Assembly (NCBI GenBank): GCA_030524425.1
Contig: JAUNGN010000014.1
Span: 1-59,850 of the forward strand
Direction of reading: 5' to 3'
Length of the DNA: 59,850 bases
Source of the DNA: Clostridia bacterium
GTDB lineage: Bacteria; Bacillota; Clostridia; Lachnospirales; CAG-274
Shown here: positions 42,937 to 50,803 of the stretch, piece after piece
Layout: the number at the start of each line of letters is the position of its first letter
Position numbering within the stretch: the stretch's first letter is position 1
Position numbers and translations under genes: made by a program
Notes under the pieces: generated by a model
Databases searched by the model: none
Told to the model about the DNA's origin: nothing
Seen by the model: only the letters and a program-made list of their open reading frames with translations

Positions 42937-44928
42937 AACCTCTCTAATCTTCATATAATCTATTCGGCTAATTTTACCCTCAAGCTTCTCCCATTTATAT
43001 ACCGTACTTCTGTTTACTCCCATAAGCTCGGCAAATTTTGTTTTGGTTAATCCAAGTTTTTTTCTTGCCTTTTGTATTCTTTCACATTGGTTATCTGCAA
43101 GCTGAAAATAATGATAATCCTCTGCAAGCTCCTTAAAATCCACGCCTAAAAATTCAGCTATTTTAACAAGATTTTCAGCAGGGCAAAATCCGTTCTTTTT
43201 TTCATAAGACATATACATTGCCCTTGTAATACCGACAGCCTCAGCAACCTCTCTCTGCAAATATCCCCTTTTGCATCTCCAGTATTTCAGCTTTTCCCAT
43301 GTTTCCTTTCCCTTATCGGTATCATTCATATTGTTCCATTCAAGGCTTACAATATCCTTTGACGCAAAACTTATCTCAATATTGTTATTATTGCATATAA
43401 TCTTATTTATAAGAGTTTTTATGGCAGCTCTTTTTTCTTCAAGGCTCATATTGTCAACACAGGCAGAAAAGCTCTTAACCCTTTCCTTAAATTCCTCAAT
43501 CTGCCGAGCAGTCATTTTGTCAGCCCTTTCCGTCTTTTCCTGTTCCGCTATCTTACCTTCAATATCAGTATTTTCAGCATCAAGAGCATTAATTCTCTCT
43601 ATTATATATTTTTCCACAGAGCTGTTGGCATCGGCAAGCTTTGAAACAAGAGAATTAATTTCATTTTTATTATTACTTAACTTTCTGTGCAGTACAGATA
43701 TATTACTTTCCATACTTCCTTTTATGTATTTTTTGCCTTTCTCAAGCTCCCGTATAAGACATATATTGTCACATTCAAAGCCTTTAATCAGCTTAACAAC
43801 ATAATTATCAAGCTTTACACCATTGATATTTTCAGCTCGACACCTTCCCCTATTACTTTTTAGCTTTAGTCGGCACACATAAGAAAATGTACCATTTCTG
43901 CCCATTTTAGGTCCCATTCGGCTGCCGCAGCCACAATAAATAATACCGCTTAAAAGCGCATTATTTACTCTTGGCTTCCTATAGGATTTATTACTGTTTT
44001 CACCTAAAATATTCTGTACCCTTACCCAATCATGGCCTGAAATAATACCCTTATGACCTCCGACGGCAATTATCCAATCCTCTACAGGGTTTACCTTAGT
44101 TCTCTTTTTACTCTGCTTTGTTTTGTTGTAGGCAATTACACCATAAGTGCCATTAAAACCAGACCTATCGGCAAAAATATCATAAGGTTTAAAATATTCA
44201 TAGCTGTCCTCATCAGCTATGGCGTAAACAGGATTTGTAAGAATACTTTTTAATGCAAAGCGTGAGAAATAAATATTGTTTTTAGTCTTAATATCTCTGT
44301 TAATAAGCCGACTTTCAAGCTTTGTTAATGACTTAATATCAATAAATTCATCATAAATAAGCCTTATTATATCAGCCTCACTTTCAATAATTTCAAGCTT
44401 ATGAGCCTTTTTTGTCCTGCCACTTATTCCTACACTTTCCACCTCAACAGACCTGTAGCCTGTAGGGGTAATTCCCCCAAGCCATCTGCCTGTCTTTGCA
44501 AGCTCCATAAGATTATCTCTTATTCTTTCAGCAATAGTTTCTCTCTCCAGCTGAGAAAATATCGAAGAAATATACATCATAGCCTTGCCCATGGGTATGG
44601 TTGTGTCAAAGCTTTCAGTTATTGAAATAAACTGTACATTCTTTTCGTTTAACAAATCTATAAGCTTAACAAAGTCACTCATATTTCTGCTTATACGGTC
44701 AAGCCTGTAGCAAACAATTTTGTCTATATTTCCCCTGTCAATTTCAAGCATCATAGCCTTGAATTGAGGACGGTCAGTATTTTTCCCCGAAAATCCCTCA
44801 TCCTCATATATTACAAATTTAGCATTTCCAAAATGTAAGCTTATGTACTGTTTGCACATTTCAATTTGATTTGCAATACTCTCACCCTTGCCTGTGTATT
44901 TGGATTTTCTTGAATATATGGCAATCAT
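42925..44928 (-). CDS. Large serine recombinase with two C-terminal HTH domains (candidate skin excisase, SpoIVCA-like)
   Basis: 667 residues; strong GGAAGGAGG before ATG 44928. Catalytic domain 1-150 with AIYSRKS (nucleophile Ser6), YEDEGFSGKNTDRP and YRLDRISRN; recombinase domain (about 155-290, TPTGYRSV); zinc ribbon (about 325-375, CGCGSRMGPK and CR..C); coiled coil (about 395-480, a directionality-type segment). Unusual is the tail of about 110 residues with two XRE-type helix-turn-helices: LQREVAEAVGITRAMYMSYE and LTKTKFAELMGVNRSTVYKW. Bacillus SpoIVCA and phage integrases lack these. It is the only complete large serine recombinase in the element and so the best candidate for restoring sigK, although it lies in the middle, not at an end. 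Confidence 0.92.
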   Translation of the reverse strand: MIAIYSRKSKYTGKGESIANQIEMCKQYISLHFGNAKFVIYEDEGFSGKNTDRPQFKAMMLEIDRGNIDKIVCYRLDRISRNMSDFVKLIDLLNEKNVQFISITESFDTTIPMGKAMMYISSIFSQLERETIAERIRDNLMELAKTGRWLGGITPTGYRSVEVESVGISGRTKKAHKLEIIESEADIIRLIYDEFIDIKSLTKLESRLINRDIKTKNNIYFSRFALKSILTNPVYAIADEDSYEYFKPYDIFADRSGFNGTYGVIAYNKTKQSKKRTKVNPVEDWIIAVGGHKGIISGHDWVRVQNILGENSNKSYRKPRVNNALLSGIIYCGCGSRMGPKMGRNGTFSYVCRLKLKSNRGRCRAENINGVKLDNYVVKLIKGFECDNICLIRELEKGKKYIKGSMESNISVLHRKLSNNKNEINSLVSKLADANSSVEKYIIERINALDAENTDIEGKIAEQEKTERADKMTARQIEEFKERVKSFSACVDNMSLEEKRAAIKTLINKIICNNNNIEISFASKDIVSLEWNNMNDTDKGKETWEKLKYWRCKRGYLQREVAEAVGITRAMYMSYEKKNGFCPAENLVKIAEFLGVDFKELAEDYHYFQLADNQCERIQKARKKLGLTKTKFAELMGVNRSTVYKWEKLEGKISRIDYMKIREVAEL

Positions 44929-44955
44929 AGTGTAATCACCTCCTTCCTTTTAAAA

Positions 44956-44983
44956 TCCTAGGAGAACTTTCGCTCTCCTAGGA
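44956..44983 (-). terminator. Hairpin upstream of recombinase gene
   Basis: TCCTAGGAGA and TCTCCTAGGA form a perfect 10-bp stem followed by TTTTAAAAG on the minus strand. It separates the 51-residue gene from the recombinase gene and may limit recombinase expression before sporulation. Confidence 0.7.
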
Positions 44984-44987
44984 CATA

Positions 44988-45143
44988 TTACATAGCTTTA
45001 TCAAGTTGTTTAATATCGCTAATTCTTAGGTCTAAAATAATTTCCTCAATAAGTTTCAGCTTCTCATCTTTACTACAGTTAAACTTGTTTATAGTGTCAA
45101 TAATGTAGCCTGCCTGCAGTTTCGCAATATTATTTTCAGTCAT
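44988..45143 (-). CDS. 51-residue helical protein upstream of recombinase
   Basis: ATG 45143 with GGGAGG upstream, stop at 44988. Sequence is helical throughout, with one Cys; no family recognised. Its place directly before the large serine recombinase is that of an accessory factor. C. difficile skin excision needs a small directionality factor encoded in the element, so this is a candidate, by position only. Confidence 0.6.
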   Translation of the reverse strand: MTENNIAKLQAGYIIDTINKFNCSKDEKLKLIEEIILDLRISDIKQLDKAM

Positions 45144-45181
45144 AGCTGTCGCCTCCCGTCATAACAATATATGCTTCTTTT

Positions 45182-46162
45182 TTAGTATAAATCCAATAGT
45201 TTAACGCCCTTAATGCCTTTACAAGTACGTTCTCCTTTTCTTAACTGACAAAATTTTACAAAATCAGGATATGTAAGCTTCTTAAGCTCTATTGTCAACT
45301 TAGGCTGGCTTATAGTACAATTGTAGTTATTTGTTTCACAAAACCTATTAAAACATTCGTACACATCAATAGACAGTTCGCTTTCATTAGGTTTATAATC
45401 AAACTGACATTGAACAAATTCCTCTACAATTTGTTCAATGCTTTTATATATGGGCATATTAACATTTTCTGCAACTTTCGTAAAAATATAGTTACGATTT
45501 TTATATTCCAAATAGTACCTTAAGCACTTATGTATAATATCAGGTGCTTCAGACATAAGTTTATTTATAAGATTCTTATCCTGTTTTTCCTTAGGTATAA
45601 CATTGCCCATATAAACCTCTACAAGCCTATTGTTAAATCCAACATCAAATGTTGCGGTAGCCACACGAAAGTTGCTTGCAAATAAAAACTTACAGGTATT
45701 TTTGAACATAAATGGATTCATATACTTTGCCTCTGCTTTACATAAATCATTTCCTGTAAGCATTTTAAGTTTACTTACAGCATTACTGTTAATTTTGCCA
45801 TTAGGCAAATCCATTGCAATATTGAGCTTACAGCCGACAAGAGTATAATTATCAAAACGTGAACCTAGGTCATTTAAGTCAATGGCTGAAACAGCCTCAT
45901 GATTAAATAGCCTACTCAAAAATTGACCTATTACACTTTTTCCTGTATCCCAGGGTCCCCATAGTACAACAAAACACTTACCATTTACATCAGATGTGAT
46001 ATAATACCCTATAATTTCCATCAATAAAATAGCCTTTTTCTCATCTCCACCTGCACAAGCATAAATAAATTTATCAAATACCGGAGTATAAGCTTGATTC
46101 ACAAAATTATGAAAATCACAGTTTATTTTACTTGTAATAAAAATCTGTGGGGTATGTGTCAT
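45182..46162 (-). CDS. Phage/plasmid primase-helicase of P4 (D5/SF3) type, N-terminally truncated
   Basis: 326 residues from ATG 46162 (AAAGGAG upstream). Seen: SF3 helicase Walker A LWGPWDTGKSVIGQFLSRLF near residue 70, Walker B-like CKLNIAMDLPN, motif C-type FKNTCKFLFASN, an arginine finger NNRLVEVY, and a C-terminal winged-helix domain. The P4/D5 proteins normally have about 250-450 more residues with a primase domain at the N-terminus, which is missing here. It could be a helicase-only replication protein or a relic. Confidence 0.85.
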   Translation of the reverse strand: MTHTPQIFITSKINCDFHNFVNQAYTPVFDKFIYACAGGDEKKAILLMEIIGYYITSDVNGKCFVVLWGPWDTGKSVIGQFLSRLFNHEAVSAIDLNDLGSRFDNYTLVGCKLNIAMDLPNGKINSNAVSKLKMLTGNDLCKAEAKYMNPFMFKNTCKFLFASNFRVATATFDVGFNNRLVEVYMGNVIPKEKQDKNLINKLMSEAPDIIHKCLRYYLEYKNRNYIFTKVAENVNMPIYKSIEQIVEEFVQCQFDYKPNESELSIDVYECFNRFCETNNYNCTISQPKLTIELKKLTYPDFVKFCQLRKGERTCKGIKGVKLLDLY

Positions 46163-46514
46163 CAATTAACTCCTTTTTCTGATGTATATTCGCAGCATCA
46201 ACTCGAGGTTCATCTTGATATATAACCATAGCATCAATCCGTTTATTATTATCCTCTATAATCATGGCATTAATTAATGCTTTATCCTGGTTTTTAGTTA
46301 CATAATTAATTGGTTCTACATTAGAAACACCCAAAAATACTTCATTATTTTTTTATTTTTGTTCATAAGAATTCTCCTCATAAAAAGATTTTCGAATCGA
46401 TTCTAAATCTATTATACAGTCCAACAAATCGAGCGTCACTATCAATATCTGCAATTCTATGCAATTTTTAGTATATTCTTATAATTATGATTATAAACGG
46501 TAATTTTTTGCCTG

Positions 46515-46543
46515 TTGACTATTATTTTAATTTAATTTAAAAT
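46515..46543 (+). promoter_or_regulatory. Promoter of XRE repressor
   Basis: TTGACT (46515-46520), 17-bp spacer, TAAAAT (46538-46543). Upstream at about 46390-46407 TTCGAATCGATTCTA contains the dyad GAATCGATTC, a possible operator. Confidence 0.65.
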
Positions 46544-46562
46544 AAAATCAGGAGGAATAATT

Positions 46563-47375
46563 ATGGAAAAAAAGTTAAAATTCGATAAAATTTCTGATTT
46601 CTGTGATATAGATAGAATAATAAATAAAATTAATAATGATTTAGATTTTAAAGATGAATATCAACTGGAATATTTTATAGATTGGCTGAATGAAGGTATT
46701 GAAGATAATGAAAATAACGACAGTAATAAGTTTAAAGAAAGTCTAAATACAACCTTAAATGATGTTAAACTCCTATATTGGATCAGGGTTCTTTGGGGGT
46801 TAAGAGAAAATATTGTACCAAATCATAACGATAAATCTACTAATAATTTAAACAGCTTAATTATTAGTCTTATTGATAGTGTAGAAAAGCTTATAACTGA
46901 ACCATATAAGTATAAAATAGCTATTTTTAAAATAAAAAATACAAAATTAGATTTTGGTTTAAATCTTCTTAATGATGCAGCATTAATACGTAGATTAGCT
47001 GAAAAAACCAAAGAAAGTAGAATAAAGTTAGGATTAAAACAAAAGACTCTGGCTGAATATATAGGTATTAGCAAGTATACATTGTGTAGAATTGAAAATG
47101 CAGATTATAAGTTTTTTCCTAAAGATCACGCTTCTAAAATTTCAAAATACTTTGGTAATGATATAAATGAATTTATGGATTTAATACCTACGATAGATGC
47201 TATGATTGAGGTTGAGCCTATTTATAAATTTCATCATGACCTCTTAACAAAATCTAAATATGCACCATTTATGCAAAGTCTCGGAAAAATTTATAGAATG
47301 GGTCCCAATGTTTTTGATAAATATATTGAATATTCAAAAGCGTTTTTTCAAAATTATATTGATGACAATAATTAG
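46563..47375 (+). CDS. XRE-family regulator, phage-repressor-like
   Basis: 270 residues; AGGAGG precedes ATG 46563. The long N-terminal part (about 1-140) is charged and helical, unlike known repressors. The HTH is near residues 145-205 (LGLKQKTLAEYIGISKYTLCRIE) and a C-terminal region of about 65 residues ends the protein. AT-rich in composition and Asn/Asp/Lys-rich, typical of mobile-element genes. It is divergent from the primase gene and probably controls it. Confidence 0.85.
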   Translation: MEKKLKFDKISDFCDIDRIINKINNDLDFKDEYQLEYFIDWLNEGIEDNENNDSNKFKESLNTTLNDVKLLYWIRVLWGLRENIVPNHNDKSTNNLNSLIISLIDSVEKLITEPYKYKIAIFKIKNTKLDFGLNLLNDAALIRRLAEKTKESRIKLGLKQKTLAEYIGISKYTLCRIENADYKFFPKDHASKISKYFGNDINEFMDLIPTIDAMIEVEPIYKFHHDLLTKSKYAPFMQSLGKIYRMGPNVFDKYIEYSKAFFQNYIDDNN

Positions 47376-47381
47376 ATAATG

Positions 47382-47475
47382 TTCCTTGTTTCTTGTTTCG
47401 ACTAGTATTTTTCTTATATTTTTCTATGTTTTAAAGAAAAATTACACAGGAACACGAAACATGGAACAGTATAAT
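47382..47475 (+). terminator. Nested long inverted repeat after XRE gene
   Basis: TGTTCCTTGTTTC and GAAACATGGAACA (12 of 13 complementary) enclose about 65 nt that itself contains ATTTTTCT/AGAAAAAT. It follows the XRE stop. It is probably a terminator, though much larger than normal and without a T-run. Confidence 0.4.
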
Positions 47476-47519
47476 ATCATAACCACAAATTTACCTTGTC
47501 AATGATATTCGTGCTACGC

Positions 47520-47640
47520 TTTCGCTACGCACTCATAACCAACAAAAGCCTAAGGCTTTTATATTCAGTAGGAGCTTGCACTTCTACTGAATATTTAGCA
47601 AGTACCCACCGCCTATAGAGGCGGGTGACTTACTAAGTTG
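47520..47640. mobile_element. Structured element, possible non-autonomous IS200/IS605 remnant
   Basis: A run of adjacent hairpins: GTGCTACGCTTTCGCTACGCAC, AAAGCC/GGCTTT, ATTCAGTAG...CTACTGAAT around AGCTTGC, and CACCGCC/GGCGGGTG flanked by TAGCAAGT/ACTTACTA. The GC content and hairpin style differ from the surroundings. It may be a small palindromic transposable element. The 50241-50395 insertion has a similar GAGCTTGC-type hairpin. No transposase gene is seen. Confidence 0.45.
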
Positions 47641-47683
47641 GTTAAATAATATAAATTTAATAGTTTACGTTTCTTTAAATTTA

Positions 47684-48631
47684 TTATATTTCACCACAAA
47701 AATTATCCTCTCTGTAATAATCAAAATTATAAATCATATCCTCAATATCCATATAATCATAGCCTAAATCTAACAATTCAAGTATAGTTTCTTCATCAAA
47801 TCCCACAGATTTACCATAATAAATAAGATCATTAAGGTATTCATCATATACTGACTTTGCTTCATTAGCTATATCTTTACTCCTTGAACTATATCCCCAA
47901 CAGTAATTATTCCAATAGCTATAGCCAAAATCCATATCAAACTCATGTCTAATGATATTGCCTAAAATATTAATTTTTAGTATTTCTCCTGTTTTAATAT
48001 TGATTTCTTTATAATATTTTAATCCCAGCTTTTTAAGTGCCTTAGTTAATATTTCTTTGGTAGAGGCATATATATAGAAACCATTGAAGCGAACTATACA
48101 CATAGGATTATCACCTTTTATTATGTAAAGATTTTTTTCTTTATCAAGAATAGTAAAACAAAAAGAACCCTCAACTTTTTCAGCCATATTTTTAATGGTA
48201 TCAAAGTTAAGGGTTTTATGTTTTTCTATAAGCTGTACAGCTACATAGGAATCTGTTTCTATTTTTGTTTTAGGAAGTTTTTCTGTTTTTCTGATGGTTT
48301 TGTCATTATAAAGCACTCCGTTATGAGCAAGAGCAAAGCCCAATTTAGCGGAATAAAATGGGTGATTGTTGATATTATTCTTTTCTGAGCCCTTGGTTGT
48401 CATTCTTGTGTGTCCCATAATAACAGAAGGATTGCTATTAAATTTAAACTTCATTTTTCCGGCAGGCAGAGCTTTTTTATATATTGTCATTTTGTTGCCT
48501 GTCATATAAGCAACACCTGTCGCATCTGTACCTCTTGCCTCACATTCCTTAGATAATACTTTAATTATCTTTTCCTTGTTTCTTATTGTCAGCATATTAC
48601 CATAATCAATTAAGCCAAATAAGCAGCACAT
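47684..48631 (-). CDS. Class II glutamine amidotransferase-domain protein
   Basis: 315 residues. MCCLFGLIDYG gives Cys2 as the N-terminal nucleophile; GTDATGVAYM, MGHTRMTTKGS and NNHPF with the NG oxyanion-hole motif (LAHNGVLYND) follow, all of class II glutaminases. No synthetase domain follows; the C-terminal part (about 225-315) is Tyr/Asp-rich. It overlaps the amidoligase gene by one base (TGATG), so the two are one functional unit: the amidotransferase may supply ammonia, or use its amide-bond chemistry, for the ligase. Confidence 0.88.
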   Translation of the reverse strand: MCCLFGLIDYGNMLTIRNKEKIIKVLSKECEARGTDATGVAYMTGNKMTIYKKALPAGKMKFKFNSNPSVIMGHTRMTTKGSEKNNINNHPFYSAKLGFALAHNGVLYNDKTIRKTEKLPKTKIETDSYVAVQLIEKHKTLNFDTIKNMAEKVEGSFCFTILDKEKNLYIIKGDNPMCIVRFNGFYIYASTKEILTKALKKLGLKYYKEINIKTGEILKINILGNIIRHEFDMDFGYSYWNNYCWGYSSRSKDIANEAKSVYDEYLNDLIYYGKSVGFDEETILELLDLGYDYMDIEDMIYNFDYYREDNFCGEI

Positions 48632-49734
48632 CAGTCCTCACCCTCCATTTCATACAAATTTCTTTCCTTAAGATATTGAATAAGCTCTCTGTGGGTTGTA
48701 TTGTTTAATCTGTTCAGAAATTCCTGCCATGTCAGTAGTTCCATTTTTTCGTCAGACAAAGAAACAGCCACATTACAGATTTCATTAACAAACTGCAATG
48801 TGGCTATAAATGAATTGTATTTAAGAGTTCCTCTGAACATTCTGAATTCAATGGTACTGTAGTTTAGAATATTGACGGCTCTATACCTGTTGGAACAGCA
48901 TTTTTTTACATCGTCATAAAGTGCTTTGGGATTGTTTTTCATACCATACCTTGCCGCCCAACGGCTCATCTGATATTCTGTACGTCTTGAAAATCTCAGT
49001 ATTTCCTCCCAGTGGTGTTCCACAAAATATATTATTCTGGCAATGACCTCCTCCTGTTTATCTCTTGTGTCACCAAAGGCGGTTCTGTTTATATGGCAGT
49101 GCAGACCGCAGGTGTCGGTTTTGTGACTTCGGTAGCCCATAGATATAAGCTTATTCATTATTTCAAGCCAAGGCATTTCATTAATATGGTAATCCAAGGT
49201 CATTGGGTGTGATACAATTTCAAAGCCTGAGTCAATGCTTCCGTCACTTTTTATGTAAATCCTGTCCTCGTGCTCAGTGTTGGCAATATTTAAAATTATC
49301 TCTGCATTTTCATCATAATGTCCTCCGCAGTCAACCTCAAGCTCAACACCAAAATAACGTTCACCTGCTCCTTTAAATATCGGGTCGGGCTTATAGCTGT
49401 AATCGTGTATGCCCTTATATTTAATATTTCTCTGATAGCATCTGTGACAATATGGATATTCGTCGTATTCGTCAAGATAATAGGCATCCACATTGCTTAT
49501 AATAGCTCCGCAGTCCTCGCAGTAGGTGTAATATTCATCAAAGCATTCCTGACAAAGTGTATGATTGCTGTCAGTTATTGCACCTTCTTCAAGTATTCGT
49601 TCTTCGCAGTATTCACACACAACTGTAAAGCCCTCCAGACATTCCTCACAATAATGCCTGCCGTCAAAATAATAATCAGTGTCATAATCAAGCTCTGTGC
49701 CGCATACAGCACAGGTTATTTTAGTTTCTTCCAT
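48631..49734 (-). CDS. Amidoligase-family enzyme with N-terminal zinc fingers
   Basis: 367 residues. N-terminal 100 residues: at least four CxxC pairs (CAVCGTEL, CEECLEG, CEYCEER, CEDCGAI, CHRCYQR), a LIM-like or treble-clef array. Then the putative amidoligase (COOH-amine ligase) fold: FGVELEVDCGGHYDE, KSDGSIDSGFEIVSHPMT, CGLHCHINRTAFGD and LNYSTIEFRMFRGTLKY. Such enzymes form amide or isopeptide bonds with ATP. It overlaps the amidotransferase gene and the resolvase gene by one base on each side. Substrate unknown; a peptide or protein modification is a reasonable guess. Confidence 0.9.
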   Translation of the reverse strand: MEETKITCAVCGTELDYDTDYYFDGRHYCEECLEGFTVVCEYCEERILEEGAITDSNHTLCQECFDEYYTYCEDCGAIISNVDAYYLDEYDEYPYCHRCYQRNIKYKGIHDYSYKPDPIFKGAGERYFGVELEVDCGGHYDENAEIILNIANTEHEDRIYIKSDGSIDSGFEIVSHPMTLDYHINEMPWLEIMNKLISMGYRSHKTDTCGLHCHINRTAFGDTRDKQEEVIARIIYFVEHHWEEILRFSRRTEYQMSRWAARYGMKNNPKALYDDVKKCCSNRYRAVNILNYSTIEFRMFRGTLKYNSFIATLQFVNEICNVAVSLSDEKMELLTWQEFLNRLNNTTHRELIQYLKERNLYEMEGED

Positions 49735-50500
49735 TAGTTTTCCTCCTTGTATTGTTTTATTAATTTGTAAAAGGTGGTTCTTTTTAGGTTAAGCCTTGCC
49801 ATACATTCCTTTGCATTGATTTTCCTGTCAAGCCAAAGACGGTAATATTTATCCCATTCAAGGGGATATTGTACAGCATATCTGCCTAAATGCCTGCCCT
49901 TGCTTTTTGCTGCTGCTATGCCTTCCTTTTGCCTTTGTCTTATAGTAAGTCTTTCCTGCTCTGCTATAGATGACAAAACCTCTATAAGGATATTGTTAAT
50001 CATATCAAATATCCAGCCTTGTTCTTTGGGCAGGTCAATAAGAGTGGTAGGCAGATCAAGAACCTTTAGCCTTATACCCTGAGATTTAAAATATTCAAGC
50101 TCACCTTTAATATCAGCCTTGTTTCTTGACAGCCTGTCAAGACTTTTCACAACAAGGGTATCGCCCCTTCGCAGAATAGTTGACTTCAAAGCCTGATAGC
50201 CTGAACGCTCAAGATTTTTACCGCTTGCCTTGTCGGTGATAATATAACTTATCTGAAGAAAATGAGAGCTTGCTCTTAATTTTCAAAGATAAGTTACCGA
50301 GGCGTTTAGCCGAGGCAGTGATATTGCCCCGCCCTGCAGGGCGGGCAGCTGTGGAAGCAAAGCAAACACAGCTACAGGAAGTTTTAACTTCCAGTAATAT
50401 CTCTGTCGTCAGCACCCATAGATTTAAAGGCTTCAAGCTGTCTGTCAAGGTTTTGCTCAGATGATGATACCCTTGCATAGTAATATGTTCTGTTGTCCAA
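49734..50500 (-). pseudogene. Small serine resolvase gene interrupted by a 155-bp insertion
   Basis: The 5' part (TTG 50500, GGAG 6 nt upstream, to 50396) reads YYYARVSSSEQNLDRQLEAF, the catalytic end of a resolvase/invertase with the catalytic Ser. The 3' part (50240 to 49734) continues ITDKASGKN... STILRRGDTLVVKSLDRLSRN and ends in an HTH (MARLNLKRTTFYKLIKQ). Removing the insertion at 50241-50395 gives one frame of 203 residues, a normal length. As it stands, the frame enters a stop in the insertion after a few codons. The stop overlaps the amidoligase start (TAATG). An inverted repeat upstream (50514-50579) may be its res site. Confidence 0.88.
50241..50395. mobile_element. 155-bp structured insertion in the resolvase gene
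   Basis: Flanked by a 6-bp duplication TAATAT (50240-50245 and 50395-50400). It has no open frame of note but dense hairpins: AACTTATCT/AGATAAGTT at one end with nested GAAAAT/ATTTTC and AGAGC/GCTCT, CCGAGGC repeats, a CCCGCC CTGCAG GGCGGG palindrome, CAGCTG pairs and GGAAGTT/AACTTCC at the other end. The higher GC sets it apart. A small non-autonomous element (MITE) fits best. Confidence 0.75.
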
Positions 50501-50513
50501 TATAAGCTCCTTT

Positions 50514-50579
50514 CTGTTCGTAAAGGTTATGACAGTTTCCGAATATGTTTGTTTAATTATTTTGGTACTTAACGAACAG
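50514..50579. promoter_or_regulatory. Inverted repeat upstream of resolvase gene, possible res site
   Basis: CTGTTCGT (50514-50521) and ACGAACAG (50572-50579) are perfect inverted repeats, with further GAAAC/TTCGGAAA segments between. Such repeats a few bases upstream of a serine resolvase gene are typical of its own recombination and control site. Confidence 0.4.
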
Positions 50580-50641
50580 GATTTAAGACTAAATCCAAAT
50601 GTTCGCAAAGGTGTACCTTTTTAAACACCTCCTTGTGGCAT

Positions 50642-50668
50642 AAAAATAACCCGGTCATTATGACCGGG
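50642..50668 (-). terminator. Terminator after HEPN gene
   Basis: CCCGGTCA and TGACCGGG form a perfect stem, followed by TTATTTTTAT on the minus strand; upstream CATTAGG/CCTAATG adds another hairpin (about 50705-50725). Confidence 0.85.
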
Positions 50669-50803
50669 CGTCTGCGTTCCTCTATGTTCCTAATAGGCAT
50701 CATTAGGCATATCCTAATGTATGCATTGTTATAATATATAATAGTTTTAATAAATATTTACTATACAATCTCATTTATAGCTTATTAATATATAAATAAA
50801 TTA

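Noticed and set aside
43271..43804. Plus-strand frame of 177 codons opposite the recombinase
   Set aside because: Leu/Ser-rich antisense shadow of a real gene with clear catalytic motifs.
46128..46334. 68-codon frame upstream of the helicase gene with repeated Ile-Asp-Ala-Met-like segments
   Set aside because: It has only a TTG start without a clear ribosome site and overlaps the helicase start. It could be a remnant of the missing primase end, but support is too weak to annotate.
50241..50395. Self-splicing intron in the resolvase gene
   Set aside because: At 155 bp it is far shorter than group I or II introns and lacks their conserved cores; a small inserted element with target duplication is simpler.
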